The notes: a model not told the origin generated them from the letters alone. Positions 1 to 7,939 are shown, numbered from the stretch's first letter. The stretch: DNA of 54,035 nt from an uncultured Ruminococcus sp. (GCA_902776185.1 CACYPH010000011.1:1-54035), one strand, 5' to 3'. Translations and numbers: made by a program.

Positions 1-19
1 TAGCTTCAGCTCCTGCGAT

Positions 20-87
20 ACCTCTTTAGAGGTGTGCTGGTAAAATGCCCTTTTAGGGCTGTTATAAAACCACCGGCTTTGCCGGTG
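20..87. repeat. three tandem short hairpins
   Basis: Three hairpins of the same design follow each other: ACCTC/GAGGT around TTTA (20-33), GCCCT/AGGGC around TTT (47-59) and CACCGGC/GCCGGTG around TTT (71-87). No gene is visible in the first 317 bases. The repeated geometry suggests a REP-like intergenic element or the 3' end of a structured RNA that starts outside the window. None is followed by a clear T-run, so they are not ordinary terminators. Confidence 0.5.
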
Positions 88-124
88 TGATATTTATTGA
101 TATGCGATTATCAGATGAAAGTTT

Positions 125-239
125 GTAGGGTACGGCATTTATGTCGTACCGAGCATGACTTGCGTTGATGTTATCGAAAGCGACAGACAGGATGCATGCG
201 TTTATGCCGTGCGGTACGTCGGCAAGCGCCGTACCCTAC
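125..239. repeat. 115-bp palindromic element, GTAGGGTACGG ends (copy 1)
   Basis: The element starts GTAGGGTACGGC and ends GCCGTACCCTAC, so the ends are a perfect 12-bp inverted repeat. A second inner match (CGTACCG near 145-151, CGGTACG near 212-218) extends the symmetry. A homologous copy lies at 6676-6800 in the opposite orientation and shares the central block around ATCGAAAGCG and CAGACAGG. It has no coding capacity, which fits a MITE-like non-autonomous element. No clear target-site duplication is visible. Confidence 0.75.
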
Positions 240-317
240 ATAAATTCCTGCCTTCCTTACTTTACATCTTTTTCTGTTTATGCTACAATACATTCATTAA
301 CCGAAGGGAGGGGTACT

Positions 318-1061
318 ATGCGCTTCGAACCGCTCGGACAGGGCGTGGAGGTCTGCGTCAGCGACCGTCATCATTTTTCCACCGATACGATTTTGCTCGC
401 GGATTTTGCGCGGGTCAAAAACGGCGAGAGCGTTGTCGAGCTGGGTACCGGCTGCGGTACGATCCCCCTCCTGATGATGCGAGATAATTCTCCAAAAGAA
501 ATATACGCAATCGAGATCCAGGACGACGCAGTCGATTTGCTGAGGCATAGCGTCGCGCATAATCTCAGCAACGGCATCGAGCGTGCGTCGCTGATCAAAC
601 CCGTTCACGGCGATATCTGCGACGTTAAAAACCTGCTCCTTGCGGGTTCTGCCGACCTTGTTGTCTGCAACCCGCCGTATAAGCTCTCCGGCTCGGGCAT
701 CGAGAATCCCGACAGTGGCAAAAAAACCGCCCGGCATGAGGTGGACTGCACCCTTGACGACGTCTGTGAGGCGGCGAAGTGGCTGCTGCGCTTTTCCGGC
801 AGATTTGTGATGTGCCAGCGACCCGAACGCCTGACCGACGTCCTCGAGACACTTCGGGCGTATGAACTGGAACCGAAGCGCCTGCGTATGGTGCAGGGGC
901 GCGCGGACAAAGCGCCGAAGCTCTTTTTGGTAGAGGCGAAGCGCGGTGCAAAGCAGGGCTATATGGACGTAGAACCCGCCCTGATCGTCGAGGATGAAAA
1001 CGGCTTCACCCCCGAGATGCGCGCGATCTACGGATGCTACAAGGATGGTTACGATGTGTAA
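318..1061 (+). CDS. trmN6: tRNA1(Val) A37 N6-methyltransferase-like protein
   Basis: A 247-aa Rossmann-fold SAM-dependent methyltransferase of the TrmN6/YfiC (YabB) type. The SAM loop is ELGTGCGTIP (residues 41-50) and the catalytic NPPY motif of N6-adenine methyltransferases is at 118-121. Known members methylate A37 of tRNA1(Val). The start ATG at 318 follows GGGAGGGG at a good distance. The reading frame stays open further upstream but runs through the palindromic repeat at 125-239, so the longer form is rejected. The stop overlaps the rsmI start, which matches the yabB-rsmI neighbourhood known in Firmicutes and supports a shared RNA-modification operon. The exact tRNA target is by homology. 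Confidence 0.88.
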   Translation: MRFEPLGQGVEVCVSDRHHFSTDTILLADFARVKNGESVVELGTGCGTIPLLMMRDNSPKEIYAIEIQDDAVDLLRHSVAHNLSNGIERASLIKPVHGDICDVKNLLLAGSADLVVCNPPYKLSGSGIENPDSGKKTARHEVDCTLDDVCEAAKWLLRFSGRFVMCQRPERLTDVLETLRAYELEPKRLRMVQGRADKAPKLFLVEAKRGAKQGYMDVEPALIVEDENGFTPEMRAIYGCYKDGYDV

Positions 1062-1881
1062 GAAACCGATATTATATGTGGTCGGCACGCCGATCGGCAA
1101 CATGGGCGATATGAGCCCGCGAGCGGTCGAAACCCTCAATGAGGTGGATTTTATCGCCGCCGAGGATACGCGCGTCACCGTGAAGCTGCTCAACCACTTC
1201 AACATCAAAAAGCCCATGGTCAGCTATTTTGAGCACAACAAGCATGACAAGGGCGAGAAGATCATCGACCGTATTTTAGCGGGCGAGAGCTGTGCGATCG
1301 TCACCGACGCGGGGATGCCGTGTATCTCCGACCCCGGCGAGGATCTAATCAGGCAGTGTGAAGCGGCGGGTATCCGAACCGTCGTCGTCCCCGGACCGAG
1401 CGCGGTGATCTCCGCCCTCGCGGTATCGGGACTGGAAACCGGCAGATTCACCTTTGAGGGATTTTTGTCTGTCAACAAAAAGAGCCGCTGTGAGCACCTT
1501 GAAAGCCTGCTCGATGAACGGCGCACGATGATCTTTTACGAAGCGCCGCATAAGCTGAATAATACCCTGCAGGATCTGTACGCGACCTTCGGCGACCGCA
1601 GGCTGACCATCGCGCGCGAGCTGACCAAGGTGTATGAGGAGATCATCCGTACCACCACCAAGGACGCCGCGACAGCCTATCAGCAAACGCCGCTCAAGGG
1701 AGAGATCGTGCTGATCCTCGAGGGCAAAAAGGCGCAGGATACGCCCGCGATGACCTTAGAGGAAGCCGTCGGCTATGCGCAGAAGCTGATCGACGGCGGG
1801 ATGCGCCCGACCGACGCGGCAAAGGAAGCCGCCGCGATGGCGGGACTGAAAAAGAACGAGATCTATAAGGAGCTGATGTAA
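1054..1881 (+). CDS. rsmI: 16S rRNA C1402 2'-O-methyltransferase RsmI
   Basis: A 275-aa tetrapyrrole-methylase-fold enzyme with the RsmI signature: GTPIGN near the N-terminus (residues 11-16), AAEDTR, and VTDAGMPCISDPG. RsmI methylates the 2'-hydroxyl of C1402 of 16S rRNA in the decoding centre. ATG 1054 is preferred because AAGG (1041-1044) is 9 bases upstream; an in-frame ATG at 1045 would sit directly against that site. The gene overlaps trmN6 by 8 bases and its TAA shares a base with the folC ATG (TAATG), so the three are almost certainly one transcript. The C-terminal helix-turn-helix-like segment is intact. Confidence 0.93.
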   Translation: MCKKPILYVVGTPIGNMGDMSPRAVETLNEVDFIAAEDTRVTVKLLNHFNIKKPMVSYFEHNKHDKGEKIIDRILAGESCAIVTDAGMPCISDPGEDLIRQCEAAGIRTVVVPGPSAVISALAVSGLETGRFTFEGFLSVNKKSRCEHLESLLDERRTMIFYEAPHKLNNTLQDLYATFGDRRLTIARELTKVYEEIIRTTTKDAATAYQQTPLKGEIVLILEGKKAQDTPAMTLEEAVGYAQKLIDGGMRPTDAAKEAAAMAGLKKNEIYKELM

Positions 1882-3152
1882 TGAATTATACTGACGCCTT
1901 ATCCTATATCCACGCATTGAGCCGCTTTGGCTCACACCCCGGGCTTGATCGGGTAGAGATGCTGTTCCGAAAATTTCCCGAAGCGCTGGAGCAGAAATTC
2001 ATCCATGTCGCAGGCACAAACGGAAAAGGCTCTGTTTCGGCGATGCTGTCGTATATTTTGCAGGAAGCAGGCTACAAGGTCGGCCTGTTCATCTCGCCGT
2101 ATATCGTCGATTTTCGCGAGCGCATCCAGATCAATAACCAAATGGTGTCCAAGCAGGACTTTGTCGACGCGATGAGCGAGATCAAGCCGTATGTCGACGA
2201 GCTTGCCGATGACGATATCATCATCACCGAATTTGAATTCCTTACCGTGGTGGGTTTTTACCTGTTCAAAAAGCTGGGCTGCGACGTTGTCGTCTGCGAG
2301 GTCGGCATGGGCGGTCTGCTGGATTCCACGAACGTCATCCGTGATCCGCTGTGCAGTGTGATCACGCGGATCGCGCTGGATCATACCGAGGTCCTCGGCA
2401 GCTCTTTGAAAGAGATCGCGTTCCAGAAGTGCGGCATCATCAAGCGCGGTGCGCCCGTAGCGATATCATCACAGTCGCTGTCCGCATTGAAGGTCATCCG
2501 CGAGGTCGCCGATGCGCTGGGTGATCCGGTCTACTACGGCGAGAACCTGACGGTTCACGACGTGCGAGCCGATTTAGACGGCATCCGATTCCGCTATATG
2601 GGTCAGGAGATGCAGACGTCCCTGATTGGCGAGCATCAGGTGGAGAACCTCAAGTGCGCTTTGGCGGCGACGGAAGCGCTGCGCGAACGCAGCCGCCTGG
2701 ATATCACCGCCGATGCGATTCGCATGGGACTGAGCAAGGTGCGTCATCCGGCGCGCTTTGAGCGATTGGGCAGGCATCCCAACGTCATCCTGGACGGCGC
2801 GCATAATCCGAACGGGCTCGCTGCCTTTGCAAATGCGGTCAAAGCCTACACGCCCGCGGGTAATCGAACCCTGATCATCGGGATGCTTTCCGATAAGGAC
2901 GTCAAGGGTGTTTATCAGCTGCAGGGCTTGTTCAACCGCGTGATCGCCACCAATATCAGCAATCCGCGCGCGATGGCAGCGGGGTATCTCGCCGAGCGGC
3001 TGAAAGAGATCTTCGACGACGTCGAGGTAGAGGCGCATCCGAAGGAAGCCTATCAAAAGGCGCTGTCCTACGGCGGCGACGTGTTTATCTGCGGCTCGCT
3101 GTACTTAGCAAGCGAGATCCGACCGATCATCCTCGGACAGCAGGAATTTTGA
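1881..3152 (+). CDS. folC: folylpolyglutamate synthase / dihydrofolate synthase
   Basis: A 423-aa Mur-ligase-family protein that adds glutamate to folates and may also make dihydrofolate from dihydropteroate. The ATP loop GTNGKGS is at residues 45-51, followed by the family motifs SPYIVDFRERI and, in the C-terminal Mur domain, DGAHNPNG. Length is normal for FolC. Translation is probably coupled to rsmI through the TAATG overlap. A strong terminator follows at 3176-3211. No other folate genes are in the window, so FolC alone does not show de novo folate synthesis. Confidence 0.93.
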   Translation: MNYTDALSYIHALSRFGSHPGLDRVEMLFRKFPEALEQKFIHVAGTNGKGSVSAMLSYILQEAGYKVGLFISPYIVDFRERIQINNQMVSKQDFVDAMSEIKPYVDELADDDIIITEFEFLTVVGFYLFKKLGCDVVVCEVGMGGLLDSTNVIRDPLCSVITRIALDHTEVLGSSLKEIAFQKCGIIKRGAPVAISSQSLSALKVIREVADALGDPVYYGENLTVHDVRADLDGIRFRYMGQEMQTSLIGEHQVENLKCALAATEALRERSRLDITADAIRMGLSKVRHPARFERLGRHPNVILDGAHNPNGLAAFANAVKAYTPAGNRTLIIGMLSDKDVKGVYQLQGLFNRVIATNISNPRAMAAGYLAERLKEIFDDVEVEAHPKEAYQKALSYGGDVFICGSLYLASEIRPIILGQQEF

Positions 3153-3175
3153 CAACAGGATAATACATAATTTTC

Positions 3176-3211
3176 ACGCCTATGCTAATACTATATTAGT
3201 GTAGGCGTTTT
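3176..3211 (+). terminator. rho-independent terminator after folC
   Basis: The stem ACGCCTA/TAGGCGT (3176-3182 with 3202-3208) continues through CTAATA/TATTAG (3185-3190 with 3194-3199) and ends in a run of six T. It closes the trmN6-rsmI-folC transcript just before heptad element A. Confidence 0.85.
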
Positions 3212-3213
3212 TT

Positions 3214-3370
3214 AGTTAGGAGTTAGGAGTGAGGTGTTAGGAGTTATCTCTTTGAAAAGGGGATAAAAAATGAGGCGCTGTCTTTTTTTGTCGTCAGCAC
3301 ATCTTTTGTGCCTTATGAAAGGTCAGTCGAAATTCAACTCCTCACTCCTAACCCCTAACTCCTCACTTCC
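3214..3370. repeat. inverted heptad-repeat element A
   Basis: The left arm is five heptanucleotides of the type AGTTAGG (3214-3248). The right arm is five complementary heptads of the type AACTCCT (3336-3370). The 87-base spacer contains CTTTGAAAAGG and ATGAGG, matching the spacers of elements B and C, but has only weak hairpins and no clear terminator. It fills the space between the folC terminator and the spoIIA operon. Confidence 0.85.
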
Positions 3371-3423
3371 ATCTCCATATTCCTAATCAGTCAATAATGC
3401 TTTTCATAGAAAGAAGGATATTA

Positions 3424-3726
3424 ATGGTAGACCTTACATACTCAAACGGCGCTTTGACGGCGCGGCTGTACGGTGAGATCGATCACCATATCGCGCCGCG
3501 CATCCGATCTGAGATCGATATGAAATGCGAGAGCCTGCGGCCGGCTGTGCTGATCCTCGACTTCAAGGCAGTCAGCTTCATGGATTCGTCCGGCATCGGG
3601 CTGATCATGGGGCGGTACCGCTGTATTACCCTGCTGGGCGGGCGGATGGAGGTCGTCAATATACCGCCGACGCTCGCGAAGATTTTCACCCTCTCGGGAA
3701 TCGAATCGCTGGGGGTGATGAAATGA
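3424..3726 (+). CDS. spoIIAA: anti-sigma F factor antagonist SpoIIAA
   Basis: A 100-aa STAS-domain protein. In forespore sigma-F control, unphosphorylated SpoIIAA binds SpoIIAB and releases SigF, and SpoIIAB inactivates it by phosphorylating a serine in the MDSSGIG loop (residues 53-59; S56 by alignment with B. subtilis S58). The start at 3424 follows AAGGA at normal spacing; an in-frame ATG at 3397 has no site. The gene overlaps spoIIAB by ATGA, giving the classical three-gene operon with coupled translation. In relatives the operon is driven by sigma-H and Spo0A; I could not find a convincing sigma-H promoter because heptad element A occupies most of the upstream space. Confidence 0.95.
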   Translation: MVDLTYSNGALTARLYGEIDHHIAPRIRSEIDMKCESLRPAVLILDFKAVSFMDSSGIGLIMGRYRCITLLGGRMEVVNIPPTLAKIFTLSGIESLGVMK

Positions 3727-4163
3727 ACATCAGCAATCACATGAAGCTCAGTTTCCCCTCGATCAGCACAAACGAGGGATTCTCCCGCGCGGCGATCTGC
3801 GCCTTTATCCTGCCCCTGAACCCGACGGTCGCAGAGGTTGCGGATATCAAGACCGCTGTGTCTGAGGCGGTCACCAACGCGATCGTCCACGCTTATCCCA
3901 AAGAGCCGGGGACGGTGTACATCGACGCGAAGATCACCGATGACCGCCGCGTCATCATCAAGATCCGCGACACGGGTATCGGCATCGAGGACGTACAGCA
4001 GGCGATGGAGCCGCTGTTCACCACCTCGACGGATGAGCGCGCGGGGCTGGGCTTTGCGGTCATGCAGAGCTTTTCGGACAGGGTGCGCGTGCGCTCCGCC
4101 GTCGGCAAGGGAACGACTGTGACCCTTGAGAAGATCATCCACAGCGCGTATGACGAGGAATGA
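3723..4163 (+). CDS. spoIIAB: anti-sigma F factor SpoIIAB
   Basis: A 146-aa GHKL-family serine kinase and anti-sigma factor. The ATP-binding N box is EAVTNAIVHAY (E48, N52), the G1 box is DTGIGIED (from D83), and GLGFAVM forms the later glycine-rich lid. It holds SigF inactive in the predivisional cell and phosphorylates SpoIIAA. Size and motif order are normal. It overlaps spoIIAA by 4 bases and sigF by 14 bases, so partner stoichiometry is probably set by coupled translation. Confidence 0.95.
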   Translation: MNISNHMKLSFPSISTNEGFSRAAICAFILPLNPTVAEVADIKTAVSEAVTNAIVHAYPKEPGTVYIDAKITDDRRVIIKIRDTGIGIEDVQQAMEPLFTTSTDERAGLGFAVMQSFSDRVRVRSAVGKGTTVTLEKIIHSAYDEE

Positions 4164-4800
4164 GCTGATCGAGCAGAACCTCGGGCTGGTACACGCCTGC
4201 GCCAAGCGATTCTCGGGCAAGGGCATCGACTACGATGATCTGTATTCTGCGGGCTGTCTGGGGCTCATAAAAGCCATCGACCGCTTTGACCCCGACCGCG
4301 GGTGGCAGTTATCGACCTACGCCGTGCCGGTCATCCTTGGCGAGATCAAACTGCTGTTTCGCGAGGGCGGCACGGTCAAGCTGTCACGCTCGTTAAAGGA
4401 ACGCAGTATGCGCGCGCGAAAGATTGCCGACGAATACCTGCGAGAAACCGGAAAGGACATCCGCATCGAAGAGCTTGCCCGACTGCTCGGCTGTGACGTT
4501 TATCAGGCGCAGGAAGCGCTGAATGCCGCTCAGGCGACGGTATCGCTGTCCTATACGGACGAGGACGGCGGGGGAGAACTCAGCATCCCCGTGCCCTCTC
4601 CCGAGGAAAATCTCACGGACAGGCTGTCGCTCAGAGAAGCGATGGGGGCGCTCAGCGACGATGACAGACGCCTGATCCTGCTTCGGTATTATCAGCACAA
4701 GACCCAGTCGGATACCGCTCGTCAGCTCGGCACGACCCAGGTGCAGATCTCGCGCAGGGAAAAGAAGATTCTGCTCAAAATGCGCGCGATGCTGTTGTAG
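4150..4800 (+). CDS. sigF: RNA polymerase sporulation sigma factor SigF
   Basis: A 216-aa sigma-70-family protein with region 2 (GIDYDDLYSAGCLGLIKAIDRFDP, within residues 25-50), a region 3 and a region 4 helix-turn-helix near the C-terminus (DTARQLGTTQVQISRREKKIL). SigF directs the first forespore-specific transcription after asymmetric division. ATG 4150 lies inside the end of spoIIAB. Presence of the complete operon indicates a genome with endosporulation genes. It converges on ricT, with a shared terminator between them. Confidence 0.93.
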   Translation: MTRNELIEQNLGLVHACAKRFSGKGIDYDDLYSAGCLGLIKAIDRFDPDRGWQLSTYAVPVILGEIKLLFREGGTVKLSRSLKERSMRARKIADEYLRETGKDIRIEELARLLGCDVYQAQEALNAAQATVSLSYTDEDGGGELSIPVPSPEENLTDRLSLREAMGALSDDDRRLILLRYYQHKTQSDTARQLGTTQVQISRREKKILLKMRAMLL

Positions 4801-4810
4801 CGGTAAAAAA

Positions 4811-4842
4811 ACCGCGGTGGAGAATTCCGTCGCGGTACTTTT
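4811..4842. terminator. terminator between sigF and ricT
   Basis: ACCGCG (4811-4816) pairs with CGCGGT (4831-4836), with inner GGA/TCC pairing, then TTTT. An A-run on the left side (4805-4811) lets it serve the opposite strand too, so it probably ends both convergent operons. Confidence 0.7.
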
Positions 4843-4855
4843 CTGCGTGATTTGA

Positions 4856-5722
4856 TTATTCCAAGCCCTTGAGATCGTCCATTTCCTTTTTGTTGAGCTT
4901 GATGTAGCCGTCCTTGACGATGCGCACCTGCCTGACCTTGAAGGTCTGGGGAGCGGCGTCGTCGGGGGTGTTGTCCATCTTGACCTTGAGTGTCTGACTG
5001 AGAAGATTGTTCTCGACAACCAGTCCTCTGCCTAAGGGGGTCTTGACGATCGCGCCGACCTTGGGGGTGCGTTTGAGGAGATCGGTGTAGGCGTCCTGCT
5101 CGTATTTGAGGCAGCACATCAGCCTCCCGCACGTGCCGGAGATCTTGGTCGGGGAGAGGGAGAGCCCCTGCTCCTTCGCCATCTTGATAGAAACAGGATG
5201 GAACTCGCCGAGGAAGCTCGAGCAGCAGAACGGTCTGCCGCAGACGCCTAAGCCCCCGAGCATCTTGCTCTCGTCGCGCACGCCGATCTGGCGAAGCTCG
5301 ATGCGGGTGCGGAAAACGGACGCGAGATCCTTGACCAGCGCGCGGAAATCCACTCTGCCGTCGGCGGTGAAGTAGAACAGGATCTTCGAGTTGTCAAAGG
5401 TGTATTCCACGTCGACCAGCTTCATCTCCAGCCCGTGGTCGGCGATCTTTTTCTCGCAGATCTTGAGCGCTTCCTTCTCCTTGCGCTGATTCTCCTCAAG
5501 GCGCTTGAAGTCCTCTTTGGTCGCCTTGCGGATGAGTTTTTTCAGCGGATGGACGATGTCGTCGTCGCCCACCTCTTTATTTTCCATGGCGATCTTGCCG
5601 CATTCGATCCCGCGGGCGGTCTCGACAATGACGGTGTCGCCGATATGTAGCTTCTGGTTGTCGGGATCAAAGTAGTAGACCTTGCCTACCTCCTTGAACC
5701 TTACGCCGATTACTTCTGCCAT
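4856..5722 (-). CDS. ricT: PSP1-domain protein RicT (YaaT)
   Basis: A 288-aa PSP1 C-terminal domain protein. The cysteine clusters CGRPFCC (C161, C166, C167) and CGRLMCC (C198, C203, C204) are the RicT hallmark; in B. subtilis RicT works with RicA and RicF as an Fe-S-containing complex that affects mRNA maturation and entry into sporulation, competence and biofilm. The start at 5722 has a textbook AGGAGG; the frame extends to 5752 without a site. It overlaps holB by 13 bases, as in the conserved holB-yaaT pair. RicA and RicF are not in the window. Confidence 0.9.
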   Translation of the reverse strand: MAEVIGVRFKEVGKVYYFDPDNQKLHIGDTVIVETARGIECGKIAMENKEVGDDDIVHPLKKLIRKATKEDFKRLEENQRKEKEALKICEKKIADHGLEMKLVDVEYTFDNSKILFYFTADGRVDFRALVKDLASVFRTRIELRQIGVRDESKMLGGLGVCGRPFCCSSFLGEFHPVSIKMAKEQGLSLSPTKISGTCGRLMCCLKYEQDAYTDLLKRTPKVGAIVKTPLGRGLVVENNLLSQTLKVKMDNTPDDAAPQTFKVRQVRIVKDGYIKLNKKEMDDLKGLE

Positions 5723-6594
5723 GTAATCCTCCTGTATTGTGTGCACAGCCACGTGTTGAGCAGCTGCAGATTAACGTTGGTTTTCAGCCTTGCGATCGCA
5801 TCCATCGTAACTTCGATCAGGGCGATGATGCGTGCGCGGTCGAGCTTGCGGGACAGCTTCTTTGCACAGCTGTCGTCGGTCATGACGCCGCTTTGGAACG
5901 CGAGCGCCAGCCGCAGTTTTTCGGTGAATGCCGCGAGCGCCGATTCCGCCTCATCCTTCTTTGTCAGCCCCGACAGCGTTACGAGCAGGTCGTATTCATA
6001 GAGATCCGCGATCCCGTCGGTAATCTGTTCGGCGATCGCCTCCGCATCCTCGTCGGGGACATAGGTGCGGCTCAGGGTGACGATGTGCGCGCGGGAGCGC
6101 ACGGTCGACAGCAGCGCCTTTGCCTTTTCGACGGTGAAGATGAACAGGATGTTCTGCGGCGGTTCCTCGATGATCTTGAGCAGCGTATTCTGGGAATCCT
6201 CGCGCAGCAGTCTGTCAGCATCGGTGAAGAGGTAGATCTTGGTGTCCGCCTCGTTAGGCTTGATGCTCGCCTGCGACAAAAACTCGTCGCGCAGCTCCCC
6301 GAGAGAGATGATGCCGGATTTCAGCCTTTTTGACGGCTGCGGGACAAGCATATCGGGATGCAGACCGTCGAGCACCTTTTTGCATTGGTTGCACCTAAGG
6401 CACGGCTTGTCCTCTGATGTACAGACGGCTGACGCCGCCAGCAGTAATGCCGCATTGTCGCGCTCTTCTTTGCTGTCGCCCTCGATGATGACGGTGTGGG
6501 GACGTCTGCCGGAGCGCACAAGGTCGAGGATGGTTTTTTTGTTCTCACTTTTCAGAGAAATTGCCACATCCTCACCGCCTTGCTGTTCAGTCAT
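5710..6594 (-). CDS. holB: DNA polymerase III subunit delta' (clamp loader)
   Basis: A 294-aa clamp-loader AAA+ protein. It carries the four-cysteine zinc module (C58, C65, C68, C71) and the sequence EDSQNTLLKIIEEPP, but the position of Walker A (VIIEGDSKEERDN) lacks GxxGxGKT, as expected for a delta' subunit that does not hydrolyse ATP. It loads the beta clamp together with delta and tau/gamma. The start is uncertain: ATG 6594 has no visible ribosome binding site and lies very near a TATAAT at 6611-6616 on this strand, while GTG 6567 has AAGG upstream and would still include the whole AAA+ domain. Confidence 0.88.
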   Translation of the reverse strand: MTEQQGGEDVAISLKSENKKTILDLVRSGRRPHTVIIEGDSKEERDNAALLLAASAVCTSEDKPCLRCNQCKKVLDGLHPDMLVPQPSKRLKSGIISLGELRDEFLSQASIKPNEADTKIYLFTDADRLLREDSQNTLLKIIEEPPQNILFIFTVEKAKALLSTVRSRAHIVTLSRTYVPDEDAEAIAEQITDGIADLYEYDLLVTLSGLTKKDEAESALAAFTEKLRLALAFQSGVMTDDSCAKKLSRKLDRARIIALIEVTMDAIARLKTNVNLQLLNTWLCTQYRRITWQK

Positions 6595-6650
6595 TCAGTC
6601 GTCAAATTTTATTATAACATAGTTCTGATCAAAAATCTACTGTTTTTTCT

Positions 6651-6678
6651 GGTTGGTAGTTGGTGGCGGTTGGTGGTA
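6651..6678 (+). repeat. GT-rich heptad array flanking palindromic element
   Basis: Four heptanucleotides (GGTTGGT, AGTTGGT, GGCGGTT, GGTGGTA) lead directly into the palindromic element at 6676. After that element, CACCGACTAACAACTA (6805-6820) is roughly the complement. The palindrome therefore appears nested inside an inverted heptad repeat with the same layout as elements A-D. Confidence 0.6.
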
Positions 6679-6800
6679 GGGTACGGCGCTCGACACGCGT
6701 GTCCGACGTACCGCATGGCAGGAATGCTTCATCCCTGTCTGACGCTTTCGATATCAACTGCGCCCGGCATGCTCGGTACGTCATAAATGCCGTACCCTAC
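6676..6800. repeat. 125-bp palindromic element, GTAGGGTACGG ends (copy 2)
   Basis: Homologue of 125-239 in reverse orientation. Its reverse complement starts GTAGGGTACGGCATTTATG, continues through CGTACCGAGCATG, ATCGAAAGCG and CAGACAGG, and ends GCCGTACCCTAC, matching copy 1 along most of its length with small indels in the centre and right arm. It lies between holB and the phosphoesterase gene and has no coding potential. Confidence 0.78.
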
Positions 6801-6817
6801 AAAACACCGACTAACAA

Positions 6818-7300
6818 CTATTTGAAAAACCCCTTTTTCAAACTCGCGATATTCGTCAGCATTTGACCGTCCTTGGTCTCGACGACGGCGAAGGTCGCGC
6901 CCATGCCGCCGCACGAGCCGGGATTAATCAGGCGGATGCCCTCGTAGGTTTCGTCGCAGGGGATGTGCGTATGACCGAAAAATACCGCGTCGACGCCCGC
7001 TTCCTCGGCGGCATAGCAGAGCTGTCCCAGCCCGAATTTGACGTTGTAGGCATGACCGTGTGTCGCCATGTATTTGAATCCGTCTAGCTCGAAGGTGACC
7101 GTGAGCGGCAGGCTTGAGCCCCAGTCGCAGTTGCCGCGCACCTCGTAGTAGGTGATGTTCGGGTACTTCATCTTGATCACTTCCATCTCGCCGCGGCTGT
7201 CGCCGCAATGCACGACGACATCGGCGTTGCTGTTGCGCTTGATGATCTCTTTGAGAGAGGCGGACGAACCGTGGCTGTCCGAAACGACGATGATTTTCAT
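6818..7300 (-). CDS. YfcE/MJ0936-type metallophosphoesterase
   Basis: A 160-aa calcineurin-like phosphoesterase of the short bacterial/archaeal type. The metal-binding motifs appear in order: DSHG (D8, H10), HCGDSRGE, GNCDWG (the GNxD form), HGHAYN and GHTH. Known relatives hydrolyse phosphodiesters with Mn or Ni ions; the natural substrate is usually unknown. ATG 7300 is preceded by a GGAAGGAG-like site on this strand. It is transcribed away from the three small genes at 7357, so the 56-bp gap probably holds divergent promoters. Confidence 0.85.
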   Translation of the reverse strand: MKIIVVSDSHGSSASLKEIIKRNSNADVVVHCGDSRGEMEVIKMKYPNITYYEVRGNCDWGSSLPLTVTFELDGFKYMATHGHAYNVKFGLGQLCYAAEEAGVDAVFFGHTHIPCDETYEGIRLINPGSCGGMGATFAVVETKDGQMLTNIASLKKGFFK

Positions 7301-7356
7301 ATTTTTCTCCTTCCTGCATATGATATAGTATCAGATAATCATAACGAGGTGATACG

Positions 7357-7590
7357 ATGGCGGATAAAGAACAGATAGATCAGCTGATCAAAAAGCTCAG
7401 CGAGCGCATGGGAACGCCCGAAAGCGAGATCAAAAGCGCCGTGCAGAACTCCAATTACAGCAAGCTGCTCGACAAGATGAACCCGGATCAGGCGGCGCAG
7501 ATCAACAGGATGCTCAGCGATGAACAGGCGGCAAAGCAGTTTTTGAGCAGCCCCCAGGCAAAGGCGATCATCAAGAGGCTGATGGGCTGA
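7357..7590 (+). CDS. uncharacterised 77-aa helical protein
   Basis: I do not recognise this protein. It is 77 aa, charged, predicted largely alpha-helical, and has no signal peptide or membrane segment. The middle (KLLDKMNPDQAAQINRMLSD) suggests short paired helices. It starts after a GAGGTGAT site and its stop shares one base with the next gene (TGATG), so both are translated together. It is first of three small genes that form a unit ending at 8269. Real coding is supported by the site, the overlap and neighbour-like codon usage. Confidence 0.7.
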   Translation: MADKEQIDQLIKKLSERMGTPESEIKSAVQNSNYSKLLDKMNPDQAAQINRMLSDEQAAKQFLSSPQAKAIIKRLMG

Positions 7591-7931
7591 TGGACGACCT
7601 CAGCGAGAAGCTCGGCTCGATCCTCAGCGATCCGTCGGCGATGAAAGAGATCGCACAGCTCGCGTCCCAGCTCGGCGTAGAATCGCCGGGCGTACATACC
7701 GCGCCCGAAGCGCCGAAAAAGCCCGAATCCGCAGATGCGCTGTCGATGATGAGCGGGCTGATGCCGCTGATGGGGACGCTCAATAAAGAGGATGATACCA
7801 CCCGACTTTTGGATGCGATCCGACCGTTTTTAAGCGACGAGCGCCGCGAGAAGCTCGACAAAGCCAAGAAAATGCTGAAAATGATGAAGCTCCTGCCGCT
7901 GCTGCGGGAAATGAATCTGTTTGATCTGTAG
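7590..7931 (+). CDS. uncharacterised 113-aa protein
   Basis: Not recognised. The 113-aa product begins with an acidic helical segment (MDDLSEKLGSILSDPSAMKE), passes through a Pro/Ala/Glu linker (about residues 33-48), and ends with a basic-hydrophobic helical region rich in Lys, Met and Leu that could be amphipathic. No cysteines or catalytic motif are visible. Coupled to the previous gene by TGATG, and 8 bases before the next gene. The SDP/SDE-rich helical style resembles the 77-aa protein, suggesting partners or diverged relatives. Confidence 0.7.
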   Translation: MDDLSEKLGSILSDPSAMKEIAQLASQLGVESPGVHTAPEAPKKPESADALSMMSGLMPLMGTLNKEDDTTRLLDAIRPFLSDERREKLDKAKKMLKMMKLLPLLREMNLFDL

Positions 7932-7939
7932 GTGAAGCC

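Noticed and set aside
165-317. N-terminal extension of the methyltransferase frame
   Set aside because: It runs through the palindromic repeat, and GGGAGGGG with ATG 318 gives a normal family start.
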